A stretch of DNA of 64,000 bases, taken from contig NZ_CP041969.1 in NCBI RefSeq assembly GCF_014107495.1, positions 3,955,501 through 4,019,500 on the forward strand. Direction: 5' to 3'. Within the stretch, counting starts at the first letter, position 1. Each line of letters opens with the position of its first letter. A model generated the notes under the pieces. The model saw only the letters and a program-made list of their open reading frames with translations. It was not told the DNA's origin and made no database searches. Below, piece by piece: positions 43,486 through 52,627 of this stretch. This DNA is from Cohnella cholangitidis. Lineage in GTDB: Bacteria > Bacillota > Bacilli > Paenibacillales > Paenibacillaceae. The translations under genes and the position numbers were made by a program.

Positions 43486-43544
43486 GCATGCGAGCTATCC
43501 CAAGGGATCCATCCGGATCTCTTGGGATATGTCTGCATTTTTTT
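43486..43544 (+). terminator. Hairpin terminator/attenuator between two binding-protein genes
   Basis: The stem TATCCCAAG...CTTGGGATA, with inner GATCC/GGATC and an outer ATGC/GCAT helix, is followed directly by T8. It separates the transporter genes from the second lipoprotein and YesN/YesM genes and should lower their expression. Confidence 0.8.
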
Positions 43545-43576
43545 GCTTCTATTCTCTAAATAGGGGGCGCAACGTA

Positions 43577-45271
43577 TTGAGACAAAAAAGAGAATGGATC
43601 GTGCGGGTCGTTTCGGTATTGGTTGCCATGTCTATTCTAGCAGCTTGCAACGGCGAGGCCAGCCGTCCGGCCGCCTCGTATTCTTCGGCCGAGCCCGAAG
43701 CGGAAGAGAGCTTCGTTAGCGCCGGTCGCGAAGGCAAATTATTCGAATTCGGGGCAGAACCGCTCGATATTACCTTCTATGCGCATTATAGCAACTACAA
43801 AATGCCGCAATGGGGCGCCGATCCTTCGTCGAAATGGATTCAGGATCACATGAAAATCAATATACAAGCGGTTAGCGCGGAAGGCAACGGCGCGCAGAAG
43901 CTTCAGAAGATGATCGCCGGCAAGCAGTTGCCCGACCTGATATGGGGGCAACGCGATTCCGACCTGGAAAGGCTGCGGGAAGCGGGCTTGCTTGTTCCCC
44001 TTGATGAGTACATCGAGAAATATCCGAATCTTAAGCGCTGGGCAGGGGACAAAATACTAAATTTGCTTCGCGCCCCCGACGATAAAATCTATTTTTTTCC
44101 GAATTACTATACGGATAAACCGCACGGCAACGCGGGATACGTGGTGAATAAAAGGATTTATAAGGAGCTTGGCTCGCCGAAGCTGGAAACGACCGACGAC
44201 CTGTACGATTATTTGAAGCGGGTCAAGAGCAAGTTCCCCGGCGTCGTGCCGTTCGAGACCGGCCTTGCGAACGAAGGGCATGGCATCGATCAGTTGTTCT
44301 CGGCGTTTAAGGAAAACAACTTCAGCTTTACGAGCAATTACGCGGTCACTTCGGGAGATCGGATGGTATCGATCTACAAGGACGAAGGCTTCAGGGAATC
44401 CGCGAAATACGTGGCGAAATTGATGCGGGAAGGTCTCATGACGCAGAATGCCTTGACTCAGACCGCGGACCAAGTGAGCGAGAAGCTGAGTCAGGGGCTC
44501 GTAGCGGTATACGCTTCCGCGGATCCTATCAAGATGGCGATGCCGGCCGATGCCGAAATGTCGAAGAACAATCCCGACGACGGTTACTTCTTCATCGAGC
44601 CGATCTACAAGAAAGGATTGGACAAAAGCAAAATCTATCCGGGCACTTACAATTTATTGGGATGGAACGTCACGGCGATCACGACGAGCGCCCAGAATCC
44701 GGAAGCGATCTTCGCGATGCTCGATTGGATGACCGGCCCGGAAGGCTCGTCCGTGCAAATGTGGGGGCCTCCGGGGCCGGACGGGTATTGGGACGGTTTC
44801 AAGGAAGACGGGATAACCCCGAGATTCACGGCGAAATACGCCGAGGATCCGGAGGGACTGGCCAGGATTCAATCGGTTTCGGGGGATTTGATCTGGGTGG
44901 GCAACACTGCGTTCCTGGACCAAACAAAGAGCGATTACGAAGCGACGTTGCCGGAAGACAAACGCAACTGGTCCACGTATTGGCAGCATAAGGTTACTTG
45001 GAAGTCGCAGGGGGATGCGACGCCGTTCATGAACCTCCATCCGATGCCGGATACCGAGGAAGGAATCATTCACCGCCGGATCAAGGATATTTGGTTGGAG
45101 GCCAGGGCGGACGCGATGTTCGGAACGAGCGATCAAGAGGTAATCGACATCTTGGATGAAGCGCACGACAAATCCATGGAAGTAGGTTTTCAACGGTATC
45201 TTGATTACATTACCGCGAAATGGCATGCGAACTTGAAAACCCTGAACGAAGGGACCGCCCCACAACCTTAA
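43577..45271 (+). CDS. Second extracellular solute-binding lipoprotein
   Basis: This 564-residue lipoprotein (lipobox MSILAAC) is a diverged paralogue of the upstream binding protein: both share GxEPLxxxxYAHY near the mature N-terminus, PDLIW/PDLIY, and the NYYTDKP/NWYTDKP segment. TTG 43577 is chosen because TAGGGGG precedes it by 9 bases. It lies 22 bases before a YesN-type regulator gene, so it may serve the sensor system as a sugar-loaded signalling protein rather than transport. That role is inference from gene order. Confidence 0.88.
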   Translation: MRQKREWIVRVVSVLVAMSILAACNGEASRPAASYSSAEPEAEESFVSAGREGKLFEFGAEPLDITFYAHYSNYKMPQWGADPSSKWIQDHMKINIQAVSAEGNGAQKLQKMIAGKQLPDLIWGQRDSDLERLREAGLLVPLDEYIEKYPNLKRWAGDKILNLLRAPDDKIYFFPNYYTDKPHGNAGYVVNKRIYKELGSPKLETTDDLYDYLKRVKSKFPGVVPFETGLANEGHGIDQLFSAFKENNFSFTSNYAVTSGDRMVSIYKDEGFRESAKYVAKLMREGLMTQNALTQTADQVSEKLSQGLVAVYASADPIKMAMPADAEMSKNNPDDGYFFIEPIYKKGLDKSKIYPGTYNLLGWNVTAITTSAQNPEAIFAMLDWMTGPEGSSVQMWGPPGPDGYWDGFKEDGITPRFTAKYAEDPEGLARIQSVSGDLIWVGNTAFLDQTKSDYEATLPEDKRNWSTYWQHKVTWKSQGDATPFMNLHPMPDTEEGIIHRRIKDIWLEARADAMFGTSDQEVIDILDEAHDKSMEVGFQRYLDYITAKWHANLKTLNEGTAPQP

Positions 45272-45293
45272 CTACTCGGATGGAGGATGCGCT

Positions 45294-46865
45294 ATGTATA
45301 AGGTGCTGCTGGTTGACGATGAAGAGCTTGATCTGGAAGGGATGCGGCAGTTTATTCCGTGGAAAGAGCTTGGGATGGAAGTGATGGGAGCCGCCAACAA
45401 TGCGCTCACCGCCAGCGAGATGATGGCGCGGTGGCCGATCGACATTCTCGTGAGCGACGTGAACATGCCCTATATGTCGGGATTGGATTTGGCCCGCTCC
45501 GCGCTTGAACGTTCCCCGAACTTACGCGTGATCTTCGTGAGCGGTTACCAGGAGTTCAGCTACGTAAGGCAGGCATTGTCATTGAAAGCTTATAACTACG
45601 TGTTGAAACCGATGGAAGACAACGAGCTTGTCGCCACTCTGGTCAAGGTAAAGCAAGATTTGGACGAGGCGAACAAGCAGCGCGAAGTCGAGGAATCCTA
45701 TCAGCAAATGATCCCCATCGCGAAGAGCGATTTGTTGATTCGGTTGCTGGAAGGAGAGGCGGGGGAGGACGGCGACTCCCGGTCGAGGCTGTTCGCGTCC
45801 CACGGCTTGGATCGGTTAAACTGGCCGCTCCGGGTGGCTATAATGGAGATCGACAAATGGACTTGGGAGTACGAAGACGCACAGCGATCCCAGTTGGAAA
45901 TTTCGCGAGTGTTCCTGCAGCAGGTGCATGAGGCCGTTGAGGGGGAGATCCCTTATTGCAAGCTGAGCAATCAGAGGATTGCGTTGCTATTGGAGGAGGC
46001 CGGACTGGAACAAGCGGCGCGGAAGCTCTACGCTTCGATCGGGAAGCAATTGACGGTGTCCGTAACGACCGGCTTGGGCAATCCCGTGCATGACCTGGAG
46101 CAGCTGCATTCCTCCTATCAACAAGCGATCAAAGCGGTCGAAGGCAAAATGTTCTTGGGCAAAGGGACCTTGATCAAGTACGAGGAAGTGCAACGGGACC
46201 CTGAGATGTTGGACGCCCGCATGCTGGACGCGAGGATGGAAGCATTGCTCAAAGCGATGACGGAATACGACCTGGTGCGGGTCTATGACGAACTCGAGAA
46301 TCTGTTCCAATCGGCGGCAAGCTTGCGGTCTAGATTTACGGTGCACAATCTGGCGATCTATATCGTATGGAAGCTGGAACAGCATCTTAACTCGATGGAT
46401 GAAGATTTGTTCAAGCTGCTCGATATCGAGCTGCACAATCTCGACATCGTGTTGCAGTTCGATACGATCAACGATATTCGCTCTTGGCTCGTCCATCGCG
46501 TATACGAAATCTCGGAGCGCCTGCACGAGAAGTCCAATACGACGTCGAGCAAGTTCATGAGAAGCGTTATGAAAATGATGAAGGAACGGATGAGCGAGAA
46601 CATTACGATGAAGGACTTCGCGAAACATTTTCCTTTCTCGCCCAGCTATTTCGGATTTCTCATCAAGGAAAAGTCGGGCCATACGTTTAACGAATTGCTC
46701 GTTCAACTTCGCATGGAGCGGGCATGCGAGCTGCTTAAAGTGCCGGGAATCAAAATTTACGAGGTGGCCGATCAGGTCGGCTATCGCTATCTTCCGTATT
46801 TCAGCAGGCAGTTCAAAGAGAAGATCGGGATGACGCCGCTCGAATACCGCAAAAAGGAGCTATAA
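45294..46865 (+). CDS. YesN-type response regulator (receiver plus AraC HTH)
   Basis: This 523-residue regulator has a receiver domain (D8-D9 pocket, phospho-acceptor D55 in LVSDVNMP, KP motif in NYVLKPMED), a long middle region of about 270 residues and a C-terminal AraC-type DNA-binding domain (ITMKDFAKHFPFSPSYFGFLIKEKSG; VADQVGYRYLPYFSRQFKEKIGMTPLEYRKKEL). The following gene encodes its kinase. It probably activates the adjacent sugar-uptake genes. Confidence 0.93.
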   Translation: MYKVLLVDDEELDLEGMRQFIPWKELGMEVMGAANNALTASEMMARWPIDILVSDVNMPYMSGLDLARSALERSPNLRVIFVSGYQEFSYVRQALSLKAYNYVLKPMEDNELVATLVKVKQDLDEANKQREVEESYQQMIPIAKSDLLIRLLEGEAGEDGDSRSRLFASHGLDRLNWPLRVAIMEIDKWTWEYEDAQRSQLEISRVFLQQVHEAVEGEIPYCKLSNQRIALLLEEAGLEQAARKLYASIGKQLTVSVTTGLGNPVHDLEQLHSSYQQAIKAVEGKMFLGKGTLIKYEEVQRDPEMLDARMLDARMEALLKAMTEYDLVRVYDELENLFQSAASLRSRFTVHNLAIYIVWKLEQHLNSMDEDLFKLLDIELHNLDIVLQFDTINDIRSWLVHRVYEISERLHEKSNTTSSKFMRSVMKMMKERMSENITMKDFAKHFPFSPSYFGFLIKEKSGHTFNELLVQLRMERACELLKVPGIKIYEVADQVGYRYLPYFSRQFKEKIGMTPLEYRKKEL

Positions 46866-46901
46866 AGAAGCCTATCTCAGCAGCAATAGTGGAGGTCATC
46901 G

Positions 46902-48674
46902 ATGAAGCTGATTCCGGAAAGCGGCAGAAAGCTAAAATATATCCCGATCGGATACAAGCTCATGCTTTCTTATATGATTTTTATCATCATTCTCGTATCC
47001 GTTAACGGTTACGTTACGAATTCGATGTACAATAATTCGATCCGCAAGCAATCCCGAACGAACATTCAAGCGACGATTACGCAAATCAAGGACAATATAA
47101 CCTACAAGACGGACGATATGACCCGGATTTCATCCTTGCTCTACGACGACTATAATCTCGTGCAGAACTTGAAATCGTTGGAGACGGGAAGGGAACAATT
47201 TTACCGAATGACGCAGATTATTAAACCGAAGCTGGACAGCGCATCCAAGTCGATAGGCTTTAGCCAGCGGCTCAGCGTCTATTTCCATAACGAATCCGTA
47301 GATGAAATCTATCAAACGAGAACGGAAGGGGAGGATGATCTTATTCAGCAAACCTTCGATATCTACCATATGAAACGAATAGTCGAAGAAGACTGGTATA
47401 AGGATTATCCCGAGGAACGATATAGCGTTACGATGCAGTGGAAGCAGGTGGAGGAAGACATGGACGAGAATCGAATCTCCTTGATCCGGCGCATCGTGGA
47501 CACGAGCAACCCGCTGCATCTTCAAGAGCTGGGCATGATGAGATTCAGCGTTCGATTGAAGGATCTGTTCGAGAGCGTCGACTTCTCGAAAGTAGGCGAG
47601 GGCAGCCTGATTTCCGTGAAGGATAAAGAAGGCAAGGAAATCTATTCCTCCGGCATGCCGATCCTAAATCCTGACGAATCGAACAATTCCGAGAGCCCCT
47701 ACATCACGATCGAGGAAAAGCTGGGAAGGCAGGAATGGACGATCGTCGCCCATGTCCCCGTCATGATTATCGAGCAGGAAGCCCGGAAGGTCAGGACTTT
47801 TATCATCGGCGTGTGCGTCGTTTGCTTCATCTTGTTTACGTTCGCCGGCATTTTCATGTCCCGTTATTTTTCCATCCGGATTACGAAGTTCGTATCGGTG
47901 TTGAACGCGTTCCGGGAAGGCAATCTGCACAAGAGAATCTCTTACAAAGGAAAAGACGAATTCTCGCAGATCGCTACCGCCCTCAACGGAATGGGCGAGG
48001 ATGTCGAAGCGCTCATCAATAAAGTGTATTTAACGCAGCTGCAGAAGAAGGAAGCGGAGCTGGAAATGCTCCAGTTGCAAATCAATCCTCATTTTCTGTA
48101 CAACACGTTATCTTCCATTAACCGATTGGCGAAGTTCGGGGAGAACGAGAAGCTGCAGAAAATGGTCGTGCAGTTGGGCAAATTTTATCGGCTGACGTTA
48201 AATTCGGGCCGTACGCTCATTCCGATCTCGTCCGAAATCGAGCAGTCTAACGCCTATCTGGATATTCAGAAGGTTAAGTACGGGCAGCGGATGGAAGTGT
48301 CGTACGACATCGACGTGAACATATGGCCTTACGAAACGATCAAGCTGATCTTGCAGCCGTTCATCGAGAACGTCCTCAAGCACGCTTGGTGGGGCGATCG
48401 AATTCATCTTCGGATCGTTGCGCGGTTGGAAGGGGACGACATTCTCTATCGCATTATCGACGACGGCATGGGGATGCCGCAGAAGAGAATTCGGGAGATT
48501 CTCGCTCCGTCGGACGAGAACGAGAACGGTTACGGCATTCGTAACATCGACGAGCGTATCAAGCTGCAATACGGTACGGAGTACGGAGTGTCGATCGTGA
48601 GCAGACCCGGCATAGGAACGTCCGTGCAAATTCGAATTCCGGCCAAGAAACGCAAGCTTTATCTCAAAGAGTAG
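46902..48674 (+). CDS. YesM-type sensor histidine kinase
   Basis: This 590-residue kinase has a membrane helix near residues 24-44, a large extracellular sensor domain (about 45-295), a second helix (near 298-320, FIIGVCVVCFILFTFAGIF), HAMP, a His_kinase domain with H397 (QINPHFLYNTL) and an ATPase domain (DDGMGMP; NGYGIRNIDERI). It is cognate to the upstream YesN-type regulator. A terminator follows. Confidence 0.93.
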   Translation: MKLIPESGRKLKYIPIGYKLMLSYMIFIIILVSVNGYVTNSMYNNSIRKQSRTNIQATITQIKDNITYKTDDMTRISSLLYDDYNLVQNLKSLETGREQFYRMTQIIKPKLDSASKSIGFSQRLSVYFHNESVDEIYQTRTEGEDDLIQQTFDIYHMKRIVEEDWYKDYPEERYSVTMQWKQVEEDMDENRISLIRRIVDTSNPLHLQELGMMRFSVRLKDLFESVDFSKVGEGSLISVKDKEGKEIYSSGMPILNPDESNNSESPYITIEEKLGRQEWTIVAHVPVMIIEQEARKVRTFIIGVCVVCFILFTFAGIFMSRYFSIRITKFVSVLNAFREGNLHKRISYKGKDEFSQIATALNGMGEDVEALINKVYLTQLQKKEAELEMLQLQINPHFLYNTLSSINRLAKFGENEKLQKMVVQLGKFYRLTLNSGRTLIPISSEIEQSNAYLDIQKVKYGQRMEVSYDIDVNIWPYETIKLILQPFIENVLKHAWWGDRIHLRIVARLEGDDILYRIIDDGMGMPQKRIREILAPSDENENGYGIRNIDERIKLQYGTEYGVSIVSRPGIGTSVQIRIPAKKRKLYLKE

Positions 48675-48688
48675 AATTGCGAATCAAC

Positions 48689-48738
48689 GAAGTTTTCCAT
48701 TCTCCTAACGATAGGGAACGGGAGGCTTCTTTTTTTTC
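48689..48738 (+). terminator. Intrinsic terminator
   Basis: GAAGTTTTCC pairs with GGGAGGCTTC using G-T pairs and is followed by a run of eight T. It separates the two sugar-transport modules. Confidence 0.65.
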
Positions 48739-48870
48739 GGTCGGAATCGAGGTTCACCTGAAAAAATGCAACCCCAAACGAAATTTGGAGCCTTACGCAC
48801 GAATGCGGGCACTGAGTATACTTATCAATATGAAAAGGCTTACAAGTTGTTGCGAGGAGGGGTGGCCGGA

Positions 48871-49839
48871 ATGGAATCGAATGCGGGAATAGATCGCCCG
48901 ATGCATAAGCCAATGAACAAAATGAGAGGGAGGACTAGTCTGTTTCGTAAATTATACGGCCAGCGATACCTCCAGGTCATGGCTTTGCTCGGAGTCGCGT
49001 GGATGATCTTGTTCCATTACATCCCGATGTACGGGATTATCCTTGCGTTCAAGGAATACATCGGAATCGGGGAGATTTCGAAAGTTCCTTGGGCAGGATG
49101 GAGCCATTTCAAGGCGATATTCGAAGACGACATGATGGGACAGGTTATCAAGAATACGTTGGGCATCAGTTTGTTGAAGTTGATTATCGGATTCCCTATT
49201 CCGATCATATTCGCTCTATTCCTGAACGAGCTTCGTTCCATGAGGTTCAACCGGATCGTCCAGACGATTTCGTACCTTCCCCACTTTCTGTCTTGGGTTA
49301 TTCTTGGAGGGATACTGACGGCGTGGCTGTCCGACGTGGGAATCGTGAACGACGTCTTAATGGGGCTAGGTATCATTAGCGAACCGATCTATTACTTAGG
49401 AGAACCCGGATATTTTTGGACGATCGTCATTTCGTCGGACATCTGGAAAGAGTTCGGGTGGTCGGCCATCATTTATATCGCCGCCATCGCCAGCATCTCG
49501 CCGGAGCTCTACGAAGCCGCGACGATCGACGGGGCAGGGCGTTTCCAACGAATGTGGTACGTGACGCTTCCTTGTCTCAAAGGCACGATCTCGATTTTGT
49601 TCATTCTGGCCGTCAGCGGCATCTTGAATTCCAATTTCGATCAGATCTTGGTGTTGAAAAACCAAGTCAACGAAAGCGCCAGCAGCGTAATCGACATTTA
49701 CGTGTACGAGGTCGGGATCAAGCAAGGACGCTTCTCCTACTCGACCGCGGTCGGGTTGGTTAAAGGGCTTATCGCGCTCTTCCTGCTGTTGCTTGCAAAC
49801 TCCGTAACGAAGCGGATGAACCAATCTTCCCTATTCTAG
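48871..49839 (+). CDS. Carbohydrate ABC transporter permease (LplB-like), second module
   Basis: This 322-residue permease has six helices and the EAA loop (YEAATIDGAGRFQRMWYVTLPCL). It is clearly related to the permease at 39797 (shared FHYIPMYGI/FSYIPMYGV and TISYLPHFLSWVI/TITYLPHFMSWVI). ATG 48871 lies 10 bases after GAGGAGG; longer in-frame versions run over that site. It opens the second module. Confidence 0.9.
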   Translation: MESNAGIDRPMHKPMNKMRGRTSLFRKLYGQRYLQVMALLGVAWMILFHYIPMYGIILAFKEYIGIGEISKVPWAGWSHFKAIFEDDMMGQVIKNTLGISLLKLIIGFPIPIIFALFLNELRSMRFNRIVQTISYLPHFLSWVILGGILTAWLSDVGIVNDVLMGLGIISEPIYYLGEPGYFWTIVISSDIWKEFGWSAIIYIAAIASISPELYEAATIDGAGRFQRMWYVTLPCLKGTISILFILAVSGILNSNFDQILVLKNQVNESASSVIDIYVYEVGIKQGRFSYSTAVGLVKGLIALFLLLLANSVTKRMNQSSLF

Positions 49840-49857
49840 CAAAGGCGGTGAACGGCC

Positions 49858-50748
49858 ATGTGGGCGAAAGACCGCAGAACCCGCGGCGACGTTATATTCG
49901 ACAATCTTAATATCATCGCGATGCTGTTGATTTGTTTTGCCACCTTGTATCCGATCTGGTATGTGTTAGTCAACTCGTTTAACGACGGGAAGGATGCAAT
50001 GACCGGCGGCAATATTTACTGGATTCCTCGGCAGTTCAGCCTGGAAAATTACACGACCGTCTTCGATAATGCCGGGATTATGACGGCGATGGGCGTTACG
50101 GTGGCGAAGACGTTAATCGGAACCGTCATCCATGTGTTCTTCACGGCGATGGTCGCTTACGCCTTATCCCGCAAGGAACTGATCTTCCGTAACGTCTACA
50201 TGATCATCGGGACGATCACCTTATTTTTCAGCGGGGGCTTGATTCCAACCTATCTCTGGTTTCGCGATCTCGGCTTGCTGGATACTTTCGGGGTCTATAT
50301 CTATCCGGCGATGTTCAGCTTCTTCGATCTCATCATTTTCCTGGCGTTCTTCCGCGAAATTCCGGAAGGCCTGGAGGAGGCGGCCAAGATCGACGGCGCT
50401 AACGACTTCACGATCTTCGTCCGGATCGTCTTGCCGGTATCCTTGCCGGTCGTAGCCACGATCGCGTTGTTCCATGGCGTGTGGCAATGGAACGATTATT
50501 TTACGGGACTTCTCTATACGAACAACGATAAGTTGCAGCCGATTCAGACGTTCTTATATCGAATAATCGCCCAATCCAGTTCCAATCAGATAGTCGGAGC
50601 GACTGGCGGAGCGATCAACCGGACGGTAACGTCTCAATCGATCAAGCTCGCGACGATGGTCATCACGACGTTGCCGATCGTTCTGGCCTATCCGTTCCTG
50701 CAGAAATATTTCGTCAAAGGGCTCATGATCGGCTCGCTCAAAGGCTAG
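49858..50748 (+). CDS. Carbohydrate ABC transporter permease (LplC-like), second module
   Basis: This 296-residue permease has six helices, an EAA loop (LEEAAKIDGANDFTIFVRIVLPVS) and the C-terminus YPFLQKYFVKGLMIGSLKG. AAGGCGG precedes the ATG, 18 bases after the previous gene. It pairs with the preceding permease. Confidence 0.92.
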   Translation: MWAKDRRTRGDVIFDNLNIIAMLLICFATLYPIWYVLVNSFNDGKDAMTGGNIYWIPRQFSLENYTTVFDNAGIMTAMGVTVAKTLIGTVIHVFFTAMVAYALSRKELIFRNVYMIIGTITLFFSGGLIPTYLWFRDLGLLDTFGVYIYPAMFSFFDLIIFLAFFREIPEGLEEAAKIDGANDFTIFVRIVLPVSLPVVATIALFHGVWQWNDYFTGLLYTNNDKLQPIQTFLYRIIAQSSSNQIVGATGGAINRTVTSQSIKLATMVITTLPIVLAYPFLQKYFVKGLMIGSLKG

Positions 50749-50815
50749 CTATTCAAGAGGTTTCACTTTCCCCGAAAGGGAACTTATTATATAAAACAGT
50801 TAAAGGGGTATGACA

Positions 50816-52510
50816 ATGAAAAAGTGGTTAAGCGTAGCGATTATCGCCGCACTCATGCTTTCTATCGTCGCTTGTTCCGGCGGCAACAACGAACCGGCCG
50901 CAAGCAGCCAGAGCGCGTCGAGCGAACCTCCCGCAGCTAGCTCCAGCGCGAGCGCTAGCGAGAAGCCGGGAGCGGACGAACCGGGCTGGAAGGCGGACAC
51001 TTCTCCGATTACTTTCGACTGGTATCTCAACTTCGCTTGGTTCCCGAACAAATGGGGCGTCGACCCGACTTCCCAGTATATTACGAAGAAAACAGGCGTC
51101 AACTTGAACCTCATCGTTCCGGCGGGCAACGAGAACGAAAAGCTGAACGCGATGATCGCGGCCAATCAGCTGCCTGACTTTATTACGCTCGGCTGGTGGG
51201 AAGAAGGCGTCAAGAAGATGGTCGAGGGCGGACTCGTGGAGTCTCTGACCGACTTGGCCGACCAGTACGATCCGTATTTCTTTAAGGTTGCCGACCCTGC
51301 GAAATTATCGTGGTACGCTCAACCGGACGGCAAAACGTACGTATACCCGAACGCTTCTTCCTCGCCGAAAGATTTTCAACAATACGGTACCCAGTTTACG
51401 TCGAACCAAACGTTCGTCGTTCGCAAGGATATGTACGAAGCGATCGGCAAGCCGGACATGCGGACTCCTGAAGGTTTCTTGAACGCCCTGAAGCTGGCGA
51501 AGGAGAAATTCCCGGAAGTGAACGGTCAGCCGCTCATTCCGATCGGCTTCCATGAATTCGGCGACGTGGGCAACTATTCGTTCTACGACGTCCAGCAGGA
51601 CTCCTCGTACCTGTCGCATTATCTTGCGCTTCCGAGGGAGAAAGAAGGCAAGTTGTATGACCGTCTAACCGATCCGGAGTTCGTCACTTGGCTCAAAACA
51701 TTCCGCCAAGCGAACCAAGACGGCTTGATCTCCAAAGACGTGTTCGTCGACAAACGCGCGCAAATGGAAGAGAAGATCGCCCAAGGCCGTTACTTCGCGA
51801 TGCTGTACCAACGGACGGACTTCGCGGCGCAGCAAAACGTACTGTTCGCCAAAGATCCGAATTCGGTGTACATCGCGGTTGACGGACCGGCGAATTCGAA
51901 GCTGGAACCGCCGCAATTAGCCGGACCTGCCATTTCCGGATGGACGGTAACCTTGATCTCCAAGAACGTGAAAGACAAAGAGCGCGCGATCAAGTTCCTG
52001 AGCTATTTGCTTAGCGAAGAAGGCCAGAAAGACATGTATCTCGGAGAGAAGGGCGTCTCCTATGACACGATCGACGGCAAAGACCAGTTCAAGCCGGAAG
52101 TACACAATCTGATGAACACGGATCGCTCCGCGTTCGATAAGAAATACGGCGCTTCCCATACGTTCTGGATGCTCATGGATACGAACATGCAGCTGCAATG
52201 GCAACCGCCTTCCGTAGAGCCTTTCAAGCAACTGGAAGACTGGACCAAAGGGAAAACGACGAGCTTCTCCCAATACGATCTGATTAATCCGCCGGCGACT
52301 TCCAAGGAAGGCATTAACGCGACGAAGATCGGCAACGAGTGGGGCAAGGTGCTGCCGAAGCTGCTCTTGGCCAAGTCGGACGGGGATTTCGATCAAATCT
52401 TCAAGGAGTTTATCGAAAAACGCGACAAGACGGGATTCGCGGAACTGCAGGCTTACCGTCAAACAAAATACGAAGAGAACGTCAAGAAATTGGCGGAATT
52501 CATGAAGTAA
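50816..52510 (+). CDS. Extracellular sugar-binding lipoprotein, second module
   Basis: This 564-residue solute-binding lipoprotein has a signal peptide with lipobox (MLSIVAC), a Ser/Ala/Glu-rich linker and a two-lobed domain (FDWYLNFAWFPNKWG...). ATG 50816 is chosen because AAGGGG lies 7 bases before it; an ATG at 50810 is one base from that site. It serves the two permeases upstream. A strong terminator separates it from the kinase gene. Confidence 0.92.
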   Translation: MKKWLSVAIIAALMLSIVACSGGNNEPAASSQSASSEPPAASSSASASEKPGADEPGWKADTSPITFDWYLNFAWFPNKWGVDPTSQYITKKTGVNLNLIVPAGNENEKLNAMIAANQLPDFITLGWWEEGVKKMVEGGLVESLTDLADQYDPYFFKVADPAKLSWYAQPDGKTYVYPNASSSPKDFQQYGTQFTSNQTFVVRKDMYEAIGKPDMRTPEGFLNALKLAKEKFPEVNGQPLIPIGFHEFGDVGNYSFYDVQQDSSYLSHYLALPREKEGKLYDRLTDPEFVTWLKTFRQANQDGLISKDVFVDKRAQMEEKIAQGRYFAMLYQRTDFAAQQNVLFAKDPNSVYIAVDGPANSKLEPPQLAGPAISGWTVTLISKNVKDKERAIKFLSYLLSEEGQKDMYLGEKGVSYDTIDGKDQFKPEVHNLMNTDRSAFDKKYGASHTFWMLMDTNMQLQWQPPSVEPFKQLEDWTKGKTTSFSQYDLINPPATSKEGINATKIGNEWGKVLPKLLLAKSDGDFDQIFKEFIEKRDKTGFAELQAYRQTKYEENVKKLAEFMK

Positions 52511-52526
52511 GAGCGAAGGCAAGTCC

Positions 52527-52553
52527 AAAAAACCCAGAACGCCTGGGTTTTTT
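52527..52553 (+). terminator. Intrinsic terminator
   Basis: The perfect 11-bp stem AAAAAACCCAG / CTGGGTTTTTT encloses loop AACGC. Confidence 0.92.
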
Positions 52554-52627
52554 GGGCTTTTCCCGCGTTAAATATCACAAGCGCGTGATAGAATAGGGAC
52601 ACGACCGCCGCGAAAGAGATGTGACGC

